Positions 6,717 through 15,536 of a stretch of 64,000 nucleotides of DNA are shown here, piece after piece. The stretch's first letter is position 1; each line of letters starts with the position of its first letter. Made by a program: the position numbers and the translations under genes. Where the stretch lies: contig CAWHBT010000013.1 of NCBI GenBank assembly GCA_963827595.1, positions 124,001-188,000 of the forward strand. The letters are read 5' to 3'. The notes under the pieces were generated by a model. The model had not been told where the DNA came from. It ran no database searches and saw only the letters and a program-made list of their open reading frames with translations. This DNA is from DATEDA01 sp963827595. Its GTDB lineage: Bacteria > Pseudomonadota > Gammaproteobacteria > Burkholderiales > SG8-39.

Positions 6717-8972
6717 ATGGCCAGCAATCCGAAACTCGCTAGCGAACGGTGGGATATCGCATGGCGCGGGTTCACGCCCGGCACCTGGCAGAGCCGCGTC
6801 AACGTCCGCGAGTTCATCCAGCGCAACTACACCCCCTACGAAGGCGACGGTGCCTTCCTGCAGGGCCCGACCGCGCGCACGCGCGGCATGTGGGAGACGC
6901 TGCAGCCGCTGCTCGCCAAGGAGCGCGAGAAGGGCATCCTCGACGTATCGCAGGTTCCTTCCAGCATCGTCGCGCACGCGCCCGGGTACATCGACAAGGA
7001 GCGCGAGATCATCGTCGGCCTGCAGACCGACGCGCCGCTGAAGCGGGCGATCATGCCGTTCGGCGGCTGGCGCGTGGTCGCGGCGAGCCTCGAGGCCTAC
7101 AACTACAAGCCCGACCCGGCCGTCGGCGAGATCTTCACCAAGTACCGCAAGACGCACAACGACGGGGTGTTCGACGCCTACACGCCGGACATCAGGAAAG
7201 CCCGCTCGTCGGGGGTCGTCACCGGCCTGCCGGATGCGTACGGCCGCGGCCGCATCATCGGCGACTACCGCCGGGTCGCGCTCTACGGCGTGGACTTCCT
7301 CGTCGCCGACAAGGAGCGCGAGAAGCACGAGCTCGACGACCGTCATTCGACCGAGGACGTGATCCGCTTGCGCGAGGAGCTGGCGGAGCAGATCCGGTCG
7401 CTCAAGGAGCTGAAGGAGATGGCGTCGCGCTACGGCTGCGACATCTCCGGGCCGGCCACGAATGCCCGCGATGCGGTGCAGTGGTCCTACTTCGGCTATC
7501 TCGCCGCCATCAAGCAGCAGAACGGCGCGGCGATGTCGGCCGGGCGCCTGTCCACCTTCTGGGACATCTACTTCGAGCGCGACCTGCGCGAGGGCAAGCT
7601 GACGGAGTCGCAGGCGCAGGAGATCATCGACGACCTGGTGATCAAGTGGCGCATCGTGCGTTTTCTGCGCGCCCCCGAGTACAACCAGCTCTTCTCCGGC
7701 GACCCGGTATGGGTCACCGAGGTCGTGGGCGGACAGGGCGAGGACGGGCGCACGCTCGTCACCAAGACCGCGTTTCGCATGCTGCACACGCTGTACAACC
7801 TCGGCCCGGCGCCCGAGCCGAACCTCACCGTGTTCTGGTCGCCACGCCTGCCCGACGGTTTCAAGCGCTTCGCGATCAAGACGTCGATCGACACCAGCGC
7901 GATCCAGTACGAGTCCGACGACCTCATGCGGCCCAAGTGGGGCGACGACTGCGCCATCGCCTGCTGCGTCTCGGCGATGCGGGTCGGCAAGCAGATGCAG
8001 TTCTTCGGCGCGCGCGTGAACCTGGTCAAGACGTTGCTCTACGCGCTCAACGGCGGACGCGACGAAGTGAGCGGCGAGCAGGTCGGGCCGAAGCTCGCGC
8101 CGATCACGTCGGACCCGCTCGACTACGACGAGGTGATGGGCCGCCTCGATCCGATGATGGACTGGCTCGCGAAGATGTACGTCAACGCGCTCAACATCAT
8201 CCACTACATGCACGACAAGTACTGCTACGAGGCGATCGAGATGGCGCTGCACGACCGCGAGGTGCTGCGCACGCTCGCCTGCGGCATCGCCGGCCTCTCG
8301 CACGCGGCCGACAGCCTGTCCGCGATCAAGCACGCCAAGGTGAAGCCGGTGCGCGACGAGCGCGGGATCATCGTCGACTTCAAGACCGAGGGCGAGTTCC
8401 CGTGCTTCGGCAACAACGACGACCGCGCGGACGACCTGGCCAAGCTGCTGGTGTCGATGATGATGAACAAGATCCGCATGTATCCGACCTATCGCAACGC
8501 GGTCCACACCCAGTCGGTGCTCACCATCACCTCCAACGTGGTCTACGGCAAATCGACGGGCAACACGCCGGACGGCCGCCGGAAGGGTGAGCCGTTCGCG
8601 CCCGGAGCGAATCCGTCGAACGGCCGCGACACGCACGGTGCGCTCGCGGCGCTGATGTCGGTAGCCAAGATCCCCTACGACGACGCGGAGGACGGCATCT
8701 CGCTCACACTGTCGTTGGTGCCGGCCGCGCTCGGGAACGAGGCCGACCGCATCTCGCGCGGAGTGAACGGACTGGACGCCTATTTCTCGAGCGGCGGCTT
8801 CCACGTCAACATCAACGTGCTGAACCGCGAGACGCTGCAGGACGCGGTGAAGCACCCGGAGAAGTACCCGCAGCTCACGATCCGCGTGTCGGGCTACGCG
8901 GTGAACTTCGTCAAGCTGACCAAGGAGCAGCAGCTCGACGTGATCAACCGCACGTTCCACGGCGCCATGTAG
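6717..8972 (+). CDS. pflB: Pyruvate formate-lyase (glycyl radical enzyme)
   Basis: The 751-residue enzyme cleaves pyruvate with CoA into formate and acetyl-CoA under anoxic conditions. The catalytic pair Cys416-Cys417 is seen in CAIACCVSAM, as in authentic PflB (IACCVSAM). The glycyl-radical site is Gly726 in RVSGYAVNF near the C-terminus. The adjacent cysteines separate it from glycerol dehydratases, benzylsuccinate synthases and choline lyases, which carry a single cysteine. The ATG at 6717 has GGAG 5 nt upstream; a GTG two codons earlier is less well placed. The activase gene follows after 10 nt. A full PFL system shows real fermentative or microaerobic capacity, which is unusual for many betaproteobacteria. 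Confidence 0.96.
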   Translation: MASNPKLASERWDIAWRGFTPGTWQSRVNVREFIQRNYTPYEGDGAFLQGPTARTRGMWETLQPLLAKEREKGILDVSQVPSSIVAHAPGYIDKEREIIVGLQTDAPLKRAIMPFGGWRVVAASLEAYNYKPDPAVGEIFTKYRKTHNDGVFDAYTPDIRKARSSGVVTGLPDAYGRGRIIGDYRRVALYGVDFLVADKEREKHELDDRHSTEDVIRLREELAEQIRSLKELKEMASRYGCDISGPATNARDAVQWSYFGYLAAIKQQNGAAMSAGRLSTFWDIYFERDLREGKLTESQAQEIIDDLVIKWRIVRFLRAPEYNQLFSGDPVWVTEVVGGQGEDGRTLVTKTAFRMLHTLYNLGPAPEPNLTVFWSPRLPDGFKRFAIKTSIDTSAIQYESDDLMRPKWGDDCAIACCVSAMRVGKQMQFFGARVNLVKTLLYALNGGRDEVSGEQVGPKLAPITSDPLDYDEVMGRLDPMMDWLAKMYVNALNIIHYMHDKYCYEAIEMALHDREVLRTLACGIAGLSHAADSLSAIKHAKVKPVRDERGIIVDFKTEGEFPCFGNNDDRADDLAKLLVSMMMNKIRMYPTYRNAVHTQSVLTITSNVVYGKSTGNTPDGRRKGEPFAPGANPSNGRDTHGALAALMSVAKIPYDDAEDGISLTLSLVPAALGNEADRISRGVNGLDAYFSSGGFHVNINVLNRETLQDAVKHPEKYPQLTIRVSGYAVNFVKLTKEQQLDVINRTFHGAM

Positions 8973-8982
8973 GGAGCGGGCC

Positions 8983-9840
8983 ATGAGCGAGCCGCGCACC
9001 GGCAGCCGCTACGAGCTCCAGGTCGCGCGCAAGGGCACGACCGAGAGCAAGGCGGCACGCGACTATTTCGCCGTCCATCCGGGCGACGTCGAAGAGGTCA
9101 AGGAGGAGGACGACCTCGTCGGCTACGTGCACTCGTACGAAGTGGGCAGCACGGTGGACGGACCCGGCATCCGCTTCGTCGGCTTCCTGACCGGCTGCTT
9201 GCTGCGCTGCCAGTACTGCCACAACCCGGATACCTGGCACAAGTTCAACGGCCATCCGGTGACCGTCTCGCGCGCGATGCAGCAGATCGGCAAGTACGCG
9301 CAGGTCCTCAAGATCAGCAAAGGCGGCGTCACGCTCTCCGGCGGCGAGCCGATGGTGCAGCGGCCGTTCGTGACGCGGATCTTCCGCCGCTGCAAGGAGC
9401 TCGGGCTGCACACCTGCATCGACACCTCGGGCCGTCTCGGCGACAAGATGACCGACCAGGAGCTGATGGACATCGACCTCAACCTGCTCGACATCAAGTC
9501 CGGCGATCCGGCGATCTACGAGAAGGTCACGCGCCAGCCGCTCCAACCGACGCTCGACTACGCGCGGCGGCTGTCGGCGCTCGGGCGCCCGATGTGGATC
9601 CGCTACGTGCTCGTGGCGGGCCTCACCGACGGCCACGACAACGTCGAAAAGGTCGCCGATTTCTGTGCCGGGTTGAAGTCCGTCGAGCGGGTCGAGATCC
9701 TGCGGTTCCACCAGATGGGCAAGGACAAGTGGCACAAGCTCGGCCTCGAGTATCCGCTGGAGAACGTCGAGCCGCCGGACGCCGAGCTGAGCGAGCGCGT
9801 GCGTGGGCAGTTCCGCAGCCGGGGGTTGACCGTCTACTAA
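8983..9840 (+). CDS. pflA: Pyruvate formate-lyase activating enzyme (radical SAM)
   Basis: The 285-residue activase uses a [4Fe-4S] cluster and S-adenosylmethionine to place the glycyl radical on PflB. The CxxxCxxC motif is CLLRCQYC, with Cys72, Cys76 and Cys79. The SAM-binding GGE motif follows (TLSGGEPMVQ), as does the family segment RYVLVAGLTDG. The core matches PflA, but about 45 extra N-terminal residues (highly charged, EEVKEEDD) precede the usual start. No internal ATG fits better, because the extension is in frame from the ATG at 8983. The extension has no recognised domain and might mediate docking. Confidence 0.95.
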   Translation: MSEPRTGSRYELQVARKGTTESKAARDYFAVHPGDVEEVKEEDDLVGYVHSYEVGSTVDGPGIRFVGFLTGCLLRCQYCHNPDTWHKFNGHPVTVSRAMQQIGKYAQVLKISKGGVTLSGGEPMVQRPFVTRIFRRCKELGLHTCIDTSGRLGDKMTDQELMDIDLNLLDIKSGDPAIYEKVTRQPLQPTLDYARRLSALGRPMWIRYVLVAGLTDGHDNVEKVADFCAGLKSVERVEILRFHQMGKDKWHKLGLEYPLENVEPPDAELSERVRGQFRSRGLTVY

Positions 9841-9864
9841 GTAGAAGAAGAGAAGGGAGGAGCT

Positions 9865-11451
9865 GTGGAGTACGTCAAGACGCTGCTCGAGAGTCAACCG
9901 ATGATGGCGTTGTTCCTGACGATCGCCATCGGCTATCTCGTAGGCGAGATCAACATCAAGGGGTTCTCGCTCGGCGTGGGCGCGGTGCTGTTCGTCGCGC
10001 TCTTCATGGGCTGGTTCGCGCCCAAGGCGGTGCCGGCGGCGATGGTCGGAACGCTCGGCCTCGCGCTCTTCCTCTATACGGTCGGCGTCCAGTACGGCAA
10101 GCAGTTCTTCCTCGGCCTGACGAGCGCCGCCGGCCGCAGGGCGAACGTGATGGCGTTGATCGGCGTTCTGCTGGCGGGCGCGGTGAGCATCGTGTTCGTG
10201 AAGGCGATGGGGCTGAACGTCGGCCACGCGCTCGGACTCTTCGCGGGCTCGGGGACGAGCACTCCGACGCTGCAGGCGGCCATCGCGACGCTCGGCAACG
10301 ACGACCCCGCCGTGGGCTACTCGGTCTCCTACCCGTTCGGCGTCGCCGGCCCGATCCTGCTCCTGTACCTCGCGTTCATGATCCTCAAGCCGAAGATCGA
10401 GACGGCCGGGACCCCCGGCCTCGAGCTGCTCGAGGTCGCGATCCGCAACCCGGATCTCTTCGGCAAGACGCTCGGCGAGGTGATGAGCGGGCTCCCCGCC
10501 GGCGTGCAGATCGTGGCCCTGCGCAGGGCGCACCACAACGAGCCGGCCTCCCCCAACGTCGTCGTCGCCGAGAACGACGTCGTGCTCGCCGCCGGGACTA
10601 GCAAGGAAGCGCTCGCGCAGGCGGGCCGGAGTCTCGGCGAAGCGGCGCCCGGCCGCATGGTCAAGGATCGCAGCGATCTCGACTATCTGCGCGTGTTCGC
10701 CTCGCGCCCGACCGTGGTGGGCCGAGCGCTCGGCGATCTCGACCTGCCCGGGCAGAAAGCGTCGATCATCGCTCACGTCCGTCGGGGTGATACGGACATC
10801 ACGCCCCGGCCCGACCTCGTGCTCGAGTTCGGCGATCGCGTTGGCATGCTCTCCAATCGTGGGGACTTCGCGGCGCTGCGCAAGTTCTTCGGCGATTCGA
10901 TCAAGGGCACCGCGGAGTTCAGCTACATCTCGATCGGCCTCGGCATGGCGCTCGGCTTCCTGGTGGGCGCGATCCAGATCCCGCTGCCGGGCATCGGCAA
11001 GCTCGCGGTGGGGCTGTCGGGTGTGCTGATCGTGGCGCTGATCCTGGGCAACCTGCGCCGCACGGGTGGCATGAACTGGACCATCCCGCTCTCCGCCAAT
11101 CTCGTGATGCGCAACCTCGGGCTGACGCTATTCCTCGCGCAGGTCGGGATGTCTTCGGGGCCGAAGTTCGCCGCGACGGTGACGGAAACCGGCCTGCTGA
11201 TGCTCGGGCTCGGTGCAATCGTGCTGGTTGCGCTCGTCCTGCCGATCCTGATCCTCGGGCTCTTCGTGTACCGGCTGCCGTACGACGAGGTGGCGGGCAT
11301 CGTCGCGGGCGCCTGCGGCAATCCGGCGATCCTCGCGTACGCGAACAAGCTCGCGCCGACCGATCGGCCGGACATCGGCTACGCGATGATCTTTCCGGGC
11401 ATGACCATCGTGAAGATCCTGTTCGTGGACATTGTCCCGGCGTTCCTGTGA
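9865..11451 (+). CDS. AspT/YidE-family antiporter
   Basis: The 528-residue membrane protein has the two-block layout of the aspartate:alanine exchanger family. Two hydrophobic halves of about five to six segments each flank a cytoplasmic middle region with two RCK_C (TrkA-C)-like domains (roughly residues 190-350). The block GSGTSTPTLQAAI is typical of the family. Known members exchange aspartate for alanine or export succinate (SucE). It starts with GTG at 9865 after an AGGGAGGAG ribosome site, 24 nt behind pflA. In this context export or exchange of a fermentation acid such as succinate is the simplest role. The true substrate is not readable from sequence. Confidence 0.83.
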   Translation: MEYVKTLLESQPMMALFLTIAIGYLVGEINIKGFSLGVGAVLFVALFMGWFAPKAVPAAMVGTLGLALFLYTVGVQYGKQFFLGLTSAAGRRANVMALIGVLLAGAVSIVFVKAMGLNVGHALGLFAGSGTSTPTLQAAIATLGNDDPAVGYSVSYPFGVAGPILLLYLAFMILKPKIETAGTPGLELLEVAIRNPDLFGKTLGEVMSGLPAGVQIVALRRAHHNEPASPNVVVAENDVVLAAGTSKEALAQAGRSLGEAAPGRMVKDRSDLDYLRVFASRPTVVGRALGDLDLPGQKASIIAHVRRGDTDITPRPDLVLEFGDRVGMLSNRGDFAALRKFFGDSIKGTAEFSYISIGLGMALGFLVGAIQIPLPGIGKLAVGLSGVLIVALILGNLRRTGGMNWTIPLSANLVMRNLGLTLFLAQVGMSSGPKFAATVTETGLLMLGLGAIVLVALVLPILILGLFVYRLPYDEVAGIVAGACGNPAILAYANKLAPTDRPDIGYAMIFPGMTIVKILFVDIVPAFL

Positions 11452-11483
11452 CAACGATGGTTTTTTCAACCAGGAGACCCGCC

Positions 11484-12221
11484 ATGCCCGCGAAGCTCCT
11501 CGCTGAATTCCTCGGTACGTTCTGGCTGGTCCTCGGGGGCTGCGGCGCGGCAGTGCTCGCCGCGGCGTTTCCCGAGCTCGGTATCGGTTTCACCGGCGTT
11601 TCGCTTGCGTTCGGCCTCTCGGTCCTCACTGCCGCGTATGCCCTCGGGCCGATCTCGGGCGGGCATTTCAATCCAGCCGTGTCGTTCGGGCTGTGGGCTG
11701 GTGGCCGATTTCCGGCCGCGTACCTATTGCCCTATTGGGTAGCGCAGCTAGCGGGCGCGATCGTCGCCGCGGCGGTTCTGTATGTCATCGCGACCGGCCG
11801 GGCGGGCTTCGACCCGTCGGCAGGCTTCGCTTCGAACGGTTTCGGCCCGCTCTCCCCCGGCAAGTACAGCATGGGCGCCGCGATCGTCACCGAGGTCGTG
11901 ATGACGTTCATGTTTCTGATCGTCATCCTCGGCGCGACGCATCAGCGCGCGCCGGTCGGATTCGCCGGCCTCGCGATCGGGCTCGCGTTGACGCTCATTC
12001 ACCTCATCAGCATCCCGGTCACGAACACGTCGGTCAATCCCGCCCGCAGCACCGCCCCGGCCCTCTTCGCGGGGATGGCTTATATGCAGCAACTCTGGCT
12101 GTTCTGGCTTGCACCGCTCGTCGGTGCGGCGCTCGGCGGCCTCGTCTACCGCACGATGCTTGAGCGCGAGATCGAGCCGCCGGTCGCGGGCCGACCGTCG
12201 TCGCGAGAAGTCTTTCGCTGA
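11484..12221 (+). CDS. aqpZ: Aquaporin (AqpZ type)
   Basis: The 245-residue protein has six predicted membrane segments and both half-helix NPA boxes, HFNPAVSFG and SVNPARSTA, with the second-box Arg expected in water-selective channels. It is slightly longer than E. coli AqpZ because of a polar C-terminal tail. The ATG at 11484 is chosen because AGGAG lies just upstream; a longer frame from 11448 would overlap the antiporter gene. It is the last gene of the pfl block. Bacterial aquaporins may also pass small undissociated acids, which would suit a fermentation operon, but that is inference. Confidence 0.92.
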   Translation: MPAKLLAEFLGTFWLVLGGCGAAVLAAAFPELGIGFTGVSLAFGLSVLTAAYALGPISGGHFNPAVSFGLWAGGRFPAAYLLPYWVAQLAGAIVAAAVLYVIATGRAGFDPSAGFASNGFGPLSPGKYSMGAAIVTEVVMTFMFLIVILGATHQRAPVGFAGLAIGLALTLIHLISIPVTNTSVNPARSTAPALFAGMAYMQQLWLFWLAPLVGAALGGLVYRTMLEREIEPPVAGRPSSREVFR

Positions 12222-12284
12222 CCCGTTCAGCTTTCTCGCTAGCCGCCGCCCGGACGCAACGACCCAGCTGCGGAAAGGCATGGT

Positions 12285-12332
12285 ATGGTCGCCGGGGTGC
12301 TGTTCCTCGCGCGCGAGGGAGATCGCTACTGA
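12285..12332 (+). CDS. 15-codon leader ORF overlapping menA
   Basis: The frame encodes MVAGVLFLAREGDRY and its TGA overlaps the CTG that begins menA. The diverged menA copy at the start of the window has a leader of identical length, with 7 of 15 residues the same. This supports translational coupling between leader and menA. There is no independent proof of translation, and its own ribosome site is weak. Confidence 0.4.
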   Translation: MVAGVLFLAREGDRY

Positions 12333-13243
12333 CCCGCCCCGTCGCCCATACAATCGCCTCGCCCGGCCGGCTCAAGGCGTGGTGGATCGCCGCGCGGCCG
12401 CCGACGCTTACGATCGCGATCACCCCGGTGCTGGTCGGCACGGCGCTCGCCTGGCGCGAGGCCGGCGGGATCGACTGGGTCGTCGCGGTCCTCGCTCTGT
12501 GCGCGGCGGTGCTGATACAGATCGGCACAAACCTCTACAACGACGTCGGCGACTACGAGCGCGGTGCGGACCGCGCCGACCGCCTGGGGCCGCCGCGCGC
12601 GAGCTCGATGGGCTGGCTCGCACCGGCGGACGTCCGGCGCGCCGCGGCCACGAGCTTCGGGCTAGCGATGGTGCTCGGCGCGTACCTCGTGTCGGTCGGC
12701 GGCTGGCCGATCTTCGTCATCGGGCTCGCCTCGGTCGCGGCCGGGGTCGCTTACACCGGCGGTCCGCGACCGATCGCCTACAGCGCGTCCGGGGAGTTTT
12801 TCGTATTCGTGTTCTTTGGGCTGGTCGCGACGGTCGGAAGTACCTTCCTCCAGACCGGCCAGTTCTCCTGGGCGTCGGCTGCGGCGGGCGGCATGATCGG
12901 CGCGCTCGCGGCGGCGGTGCTGGTGGTCAACAACTATCGTGACCTGGAGAGCGACCGGTGTTCGCGTAAGATCACGCTTGCGGTGCGCGTCGGGTATGCG
13001 GCGACCCGCAGCGAGTTCGCGGTGGTAGTCCTCTTGCCGTATGCGGCGCTGCCGCTGTTCGCGGTGCTGACCGGCGGGGGGCCGTGGATGCTGCTGCCGG
13101 CCGCTTCGCTGCCCATCGCGGTGCGCCTCATCCACGACCTCTATCGGGCGCCGATCAGCCCCGCGCTGAACCCGATCCTGAAGCGCACCGCCCGGCTCGA
13201 GCTCGTCTTCGGCCTGCTCGTCTGCGCGGCACTTGCGCTCTGA
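12329..13243 (+). CDS. menA: 1,4-dihydroxy-2-naphthoate prenyltransferase, probable CTG start
   Basis: MenA is a UbiA-family membrane enzyme that attaches the polyprenyl tail in menaquinone synthesis. From CTG the product has 304 residues. Its Asp-rich motif 1 is NDVGDYERGAD and motif 2 is NNYRDLESDRCSRKITLAV, with about eight to nine hydrophobic segments. No ATG, GTG or TTG lies in frame upstream of the conserved N-terminus (LKAWWIAARPPTLT); the first GTG (12428) would delete it. GGGAG at 12317-12321 sits 7 nt before CTG 12329, exactly as in the duplicate at 36-48. Menaquinone is the expected electron donor for NrfHA encoded directly downstream, 2 nt away. Confidence 0.88.
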   Translation: MTRPVAHTIASPGRLKAWWIAARPPTLTIAITPVLVGTALAWREAGGIDWVVAVLALCAAVLIQIGTNLYNDVGDYERGADRADRLGPPRASSMGWLAPADVRRAAATSFGLAMVLGAYLVSVGGWPIFVIGLASVAAGVAYTGGPRPIAYSASGEFFVFVFFGLVATVGSTFLQTGQFSWASAAAGGMIGALAAAVLVVNNYRDLESDRCSRKITLAVRVGYAATRSEFAVVVLLPYAALPLFAVLTGGGPWMLLPAASLPIAVRLIHDLYRAPISPALNPILKRTARLELVFGLLVCAALAL

Positions 13244-13245
13244 GC

Positions 13246-13752
13246 GTGGCGCAAATGGCAGGAACACCTCTGTCGGGAGAGAAGCGGAGCGCCGTCCGCC
13301 CGACGGTGCTTGTAATCCTGCTTGGCGTGCTGCTGGGCATAGGCGGCTTCACGTTCCTCTACGCCGAGGGCCTCTCGTACATGAGCGATGACCCGAAGGT
13401 GTGCGTGAACTGCCACATCATGCAGTCGCAGTACGATTCCTGGCAGAAGGCGAGCCACCACACGGTGGCCACCTGCGTCGATTGCCACCTGCCGCACGGC
13501 TTCATCGCCAAGTACCTCTCCAAGGGCGAGAACGGCTACCATCATTCGAAGGCCTTCACGTTCCAGGACTTCCACGAACCGATCATGATCAAGGCAAAGA
13601 GCAGCCGGATCCTTCAGGACAGCTGTCTGCACTGCCACGGCGACCTCGTGCACGAGCAGGTTGTGCGAGCCGCGGAGGATTCCGGCGAGATCCGCTGTGT
13701 TCATTGCCATCGCTCGGTCGGACACGGCGAGACGACCGGCCTCGGCCGGTGA
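13246..13752 (+). CDS. nrfH: NrfH tetraheme menaquinol dehydrogenase
   Basis: NrfH is a NapC/NirT-family periplasmic cytochrome anchored by one helix. It passes electrons from menaquinol to NrfA. The product has an N-terminal membrane segment (PTVLVILLGVLLGIGG) and four heme c sites: CVNCH at 53-57, then CVDCH, CLHCH and CVHCH. Length, about 168 residues, fits. The start is GTG 13246 or ATG 13255, and neither has a strong ribosome site. The gap of 2 nt to menA suggests coupled translation. It forms an operon with nrfA 32 nt downstream. Confidence 0.93.
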   Translation: MAQMAGTPLSGEKRSAVRPTVLVILLGVLLGIGGFTFLYAEGLSYMSDDPKVCVNCHIMQSQYDSWQKASHHTVATCVDCHLPHGFIAKYLSKGENGYHHSKAFTFQDFHEPIMIKAKSSRILQDSCLHCHGDLVHEQVVRAAEDSGEIRCVHCHRSVGHGETTGLGR

Positions 13753-13784
13753 TACGGATGCATCTGGCCGCAAGGAGGAACGCC

Positions 13785-15275
13785 ATGAGGAAATCCCAAG
13801 CGGGCGCTTCGCGCGCGGTGATGATCGGCGCGATCGTGGTGGTGGCGGTTGCCACCGCGCTCGTCACCGCGTTGCTGGTCAACATCTTCGAGCGCAAGAG
13901 CGAGGCGCGGAACCCCTACGTGCGCCTGACCGAAGTCACCGAGGACACCACGGATCCGGCGAAGTGGGGCGTCAACTGGCCGAAGCAGTACGACTCGTAT
14001 CTGCTCACCGCTCAAACGACGCGCACGCGGTTCGGCGGCCACGGCGGGAGCGAAGCGCTGCCGGAGGAGAAGATCGCGCGCGACCCGTGGCTGAAACGCA
14101 TGTTCCTCGGCTATGCCTTCTCGATCGACTACCGCGACCGCCGCGGCCATGCCTACATGCTCGCCGACCAGGAGGCCACCCAGCGGCTCACCAAGCCGCA
14201 GACCGGCTCATGCCTCCACTGTCACGCTGCCGTGATGCCGCTCTATCGCGAGCTCGGCAAGGGGGACGCGGCCAAGGGCCTCGCGGAGAGCTACAAGTTC
14301 TCGTACCAGGAGCTCAACAAGAAGCTGCACGATTCCGGTCACGCGCATCCTGTCACCTGCGCCGACTGCCACGACCCCCAGACCATGCAGCTCCGGGTCA
14401 CGCGTCCCGGATTCATCGAGGGAATCCAGATGCTGGCGGCCGGGGATGCGCCGGTGCCGCACCTGCCGTCGATCGAACGCTGGCGGGCCGCAGGCAAGGC
14501 GAAGCCCTACGATCCGAACGCGGATGCGTCGCGCACCGAGATGCGGTCCTACGTCTGCGGCCAGTGCCACGTCGAGTACTACTGCTCGTCGCAGATGCCG
14601 CTCACCTTCCCGTGGGGCAAGGGGCTGCGCGCGGGCGACCAGGAGAAGTTCTGGAACGAGACCAAGTTCGCGGACGGCACCCGGTTCTTCGACTACAGGC
14701 ACGCCGAGACCGGCGCGCCGATCCTCAAGGCGCAGCACCCGGAGTTCGAGCTCTGGAGCCAGGGCGCGCACGCGCGCGCCGGCGTGGCATGCGCCGACTG
14801 CCACATGCCGTATGTGCGCGACGGCGCGACCAAGGTCTCCGACCACTGGGTGCGCAGCCCGCTGCTCAACGTCAACAAGGCGTGCCAGACGTGCCATCGC
14901 GTGTCCGAGGAGGAGATCAAGGCGCGCGTCGATGCGATCCAGACCCGCAACTTCGAGCTGATGCAGCGCGGCGGCACGGCGATCACGGCGCTGATCGATG
15001 CGATCGTTGCGGCGAAGAAGGAGGGCGCGACTCCCGAGCAGCTGCACGCGGCCCTCGAGCTGCAGCGCAAGGCACAGTGGCGGCTCGACTTCATCGCGGC
15101 CGAGAACTCCATGGGCTTCCATGCACCACAGGAGGCGGCAATGGTGCTGGGCGAGGCGCTTGACTACGCGCGGCAGGGCGAGCTTGCGGCCACGCGCTGG
15201 AGATCGCCGGTGAAGGTCCCAGCGCCGGCGGCCGCGCCCGCCCCCGCGGATGGCAAGCGCGCCAAGAAGCCGTGA
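13785..15275 (+). CDS. nrfA: Cytochrome c nitrite reductase, five CxxCH hemes
   Basis: NrfA reduces nitrite to ammonium in six electron steps in the periplasm. The 496-residue protein has an N-terminal membrane anchor or uncleaved signal, then five heme sites: CLHCH 143-147, CADCH 192-196, CGQCH 258-262, CADCH 336-340, CQTCH 367-371. In classical NrfA the first site, which carries the catalytic heme, is CxxCK with lysine as ligand; here it is CxxCH, as known from the Campylobacter type. The segment MFLGYAFSIDYRDRRGH before it is family-typical. AAGGAGG lies 6 nt before the ATG. The Ala/Pro/Lys-rich tail (from about 475) has no recognised role. Confidence 0.93.
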   Translation: MRKSQAGASRAVMIGAIVVVAVATALVTALLVNIFERKSEARNPYVRLTEVTEDTTDPAKWGVNWPKQYDSYLLTAQTTRTRFGGHGGSEALPEEKIARDPWLKRMFLGYAFSIDYRDRRGHAYMLADQEATQRLTKPQTGSCLHCHAAVMPLYRELGKGDAAKGLAESYKFSYQELNKKLHDSGHAHPVTCADCHDPQTMQLRVTRPGFIEGIQMLAAGDAPVPHLPSIERWRAAGKAKPYDPNADASRTEMRSYVCGQCHVEYYCSSQMPLTFPWGKGLRAGDQEKFWNETKFADGTRFFDYRHAETGAPILKAQHPEFELWSQGAHARAGVACADCHMPYVRDGATKVSDHWVRSPLLNVNKACQTCHRVSEEEIKARVDAIQTRNFELMQRGGTAITALIDAIVAAKKEGATPEQLHAALELQRKAQWRLDFIAAENSMGFHAPQEAAMVLGEALDYARQGELAATRWRSPVKVPAPAAAPAPADGKRAKKP

Positions 15276-15353
15276 GCGCCGATCAGCGCGGCGCCCTGGC
15301 GGCTTGCGCAAGATCAAATCGCCGCGAGGGCGCAGGCCCAGAATGGGCGGCAC

Positions 15354-15536
15354 GTGCCCTCTAATAGAGTCTTCAGCGTTCGCGCCGCGCTCGCCGCGGC
15401 GCTGGTGCTGATCGTCCTCGCAGGTTGCGCCTCGGATCCACGCTACTCGCAGGGGATCGAATGGGTGACGTGGCAGGAGGCCGAGAAGAAACGCCTGGAC
15501 GACGCCCGCGGCGGCGCTACAAGGAGGAAACCGTGA
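15354..15536 (+). CDS. Small lipoprotein, unknown function
   Basis: The 60-residue product begins at GTG 15354 and has a signal peptide ending in the lipobox LAGC, so it should be a lipoprotein with a mature part of only about 35 polar residues. Its stop overlaps the GTG start of the PPK2 gene (GTGA), and AAGGAGG inside its 3' end serves as that gene's ribosome site. It may act mainly by coupling translation of ppk2. I do not recognise the mature sequence. Confidence 0.6.
   Translation: MPSNRVFSVRAALAAALVLIVLAGCASDPRYSQGIEWVTWQEAEKKRLDDARGGATRRKP

Noticed and set aside
5711..6826. Open frame of 371 codons on the minus strand across the RRM and GNAT genes
   Set aside because: It crosses the repeat-rich control region and two well-supported plus-strand genes, and has no recognisable domain.
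12428..13243. GTG at 12428 as the menA start
   Set aside because: It would remove the conserved N-terminal segment that both copies share, and no ribosome site precedes it. The CTG at 12329 has a well-placed GGGAG.
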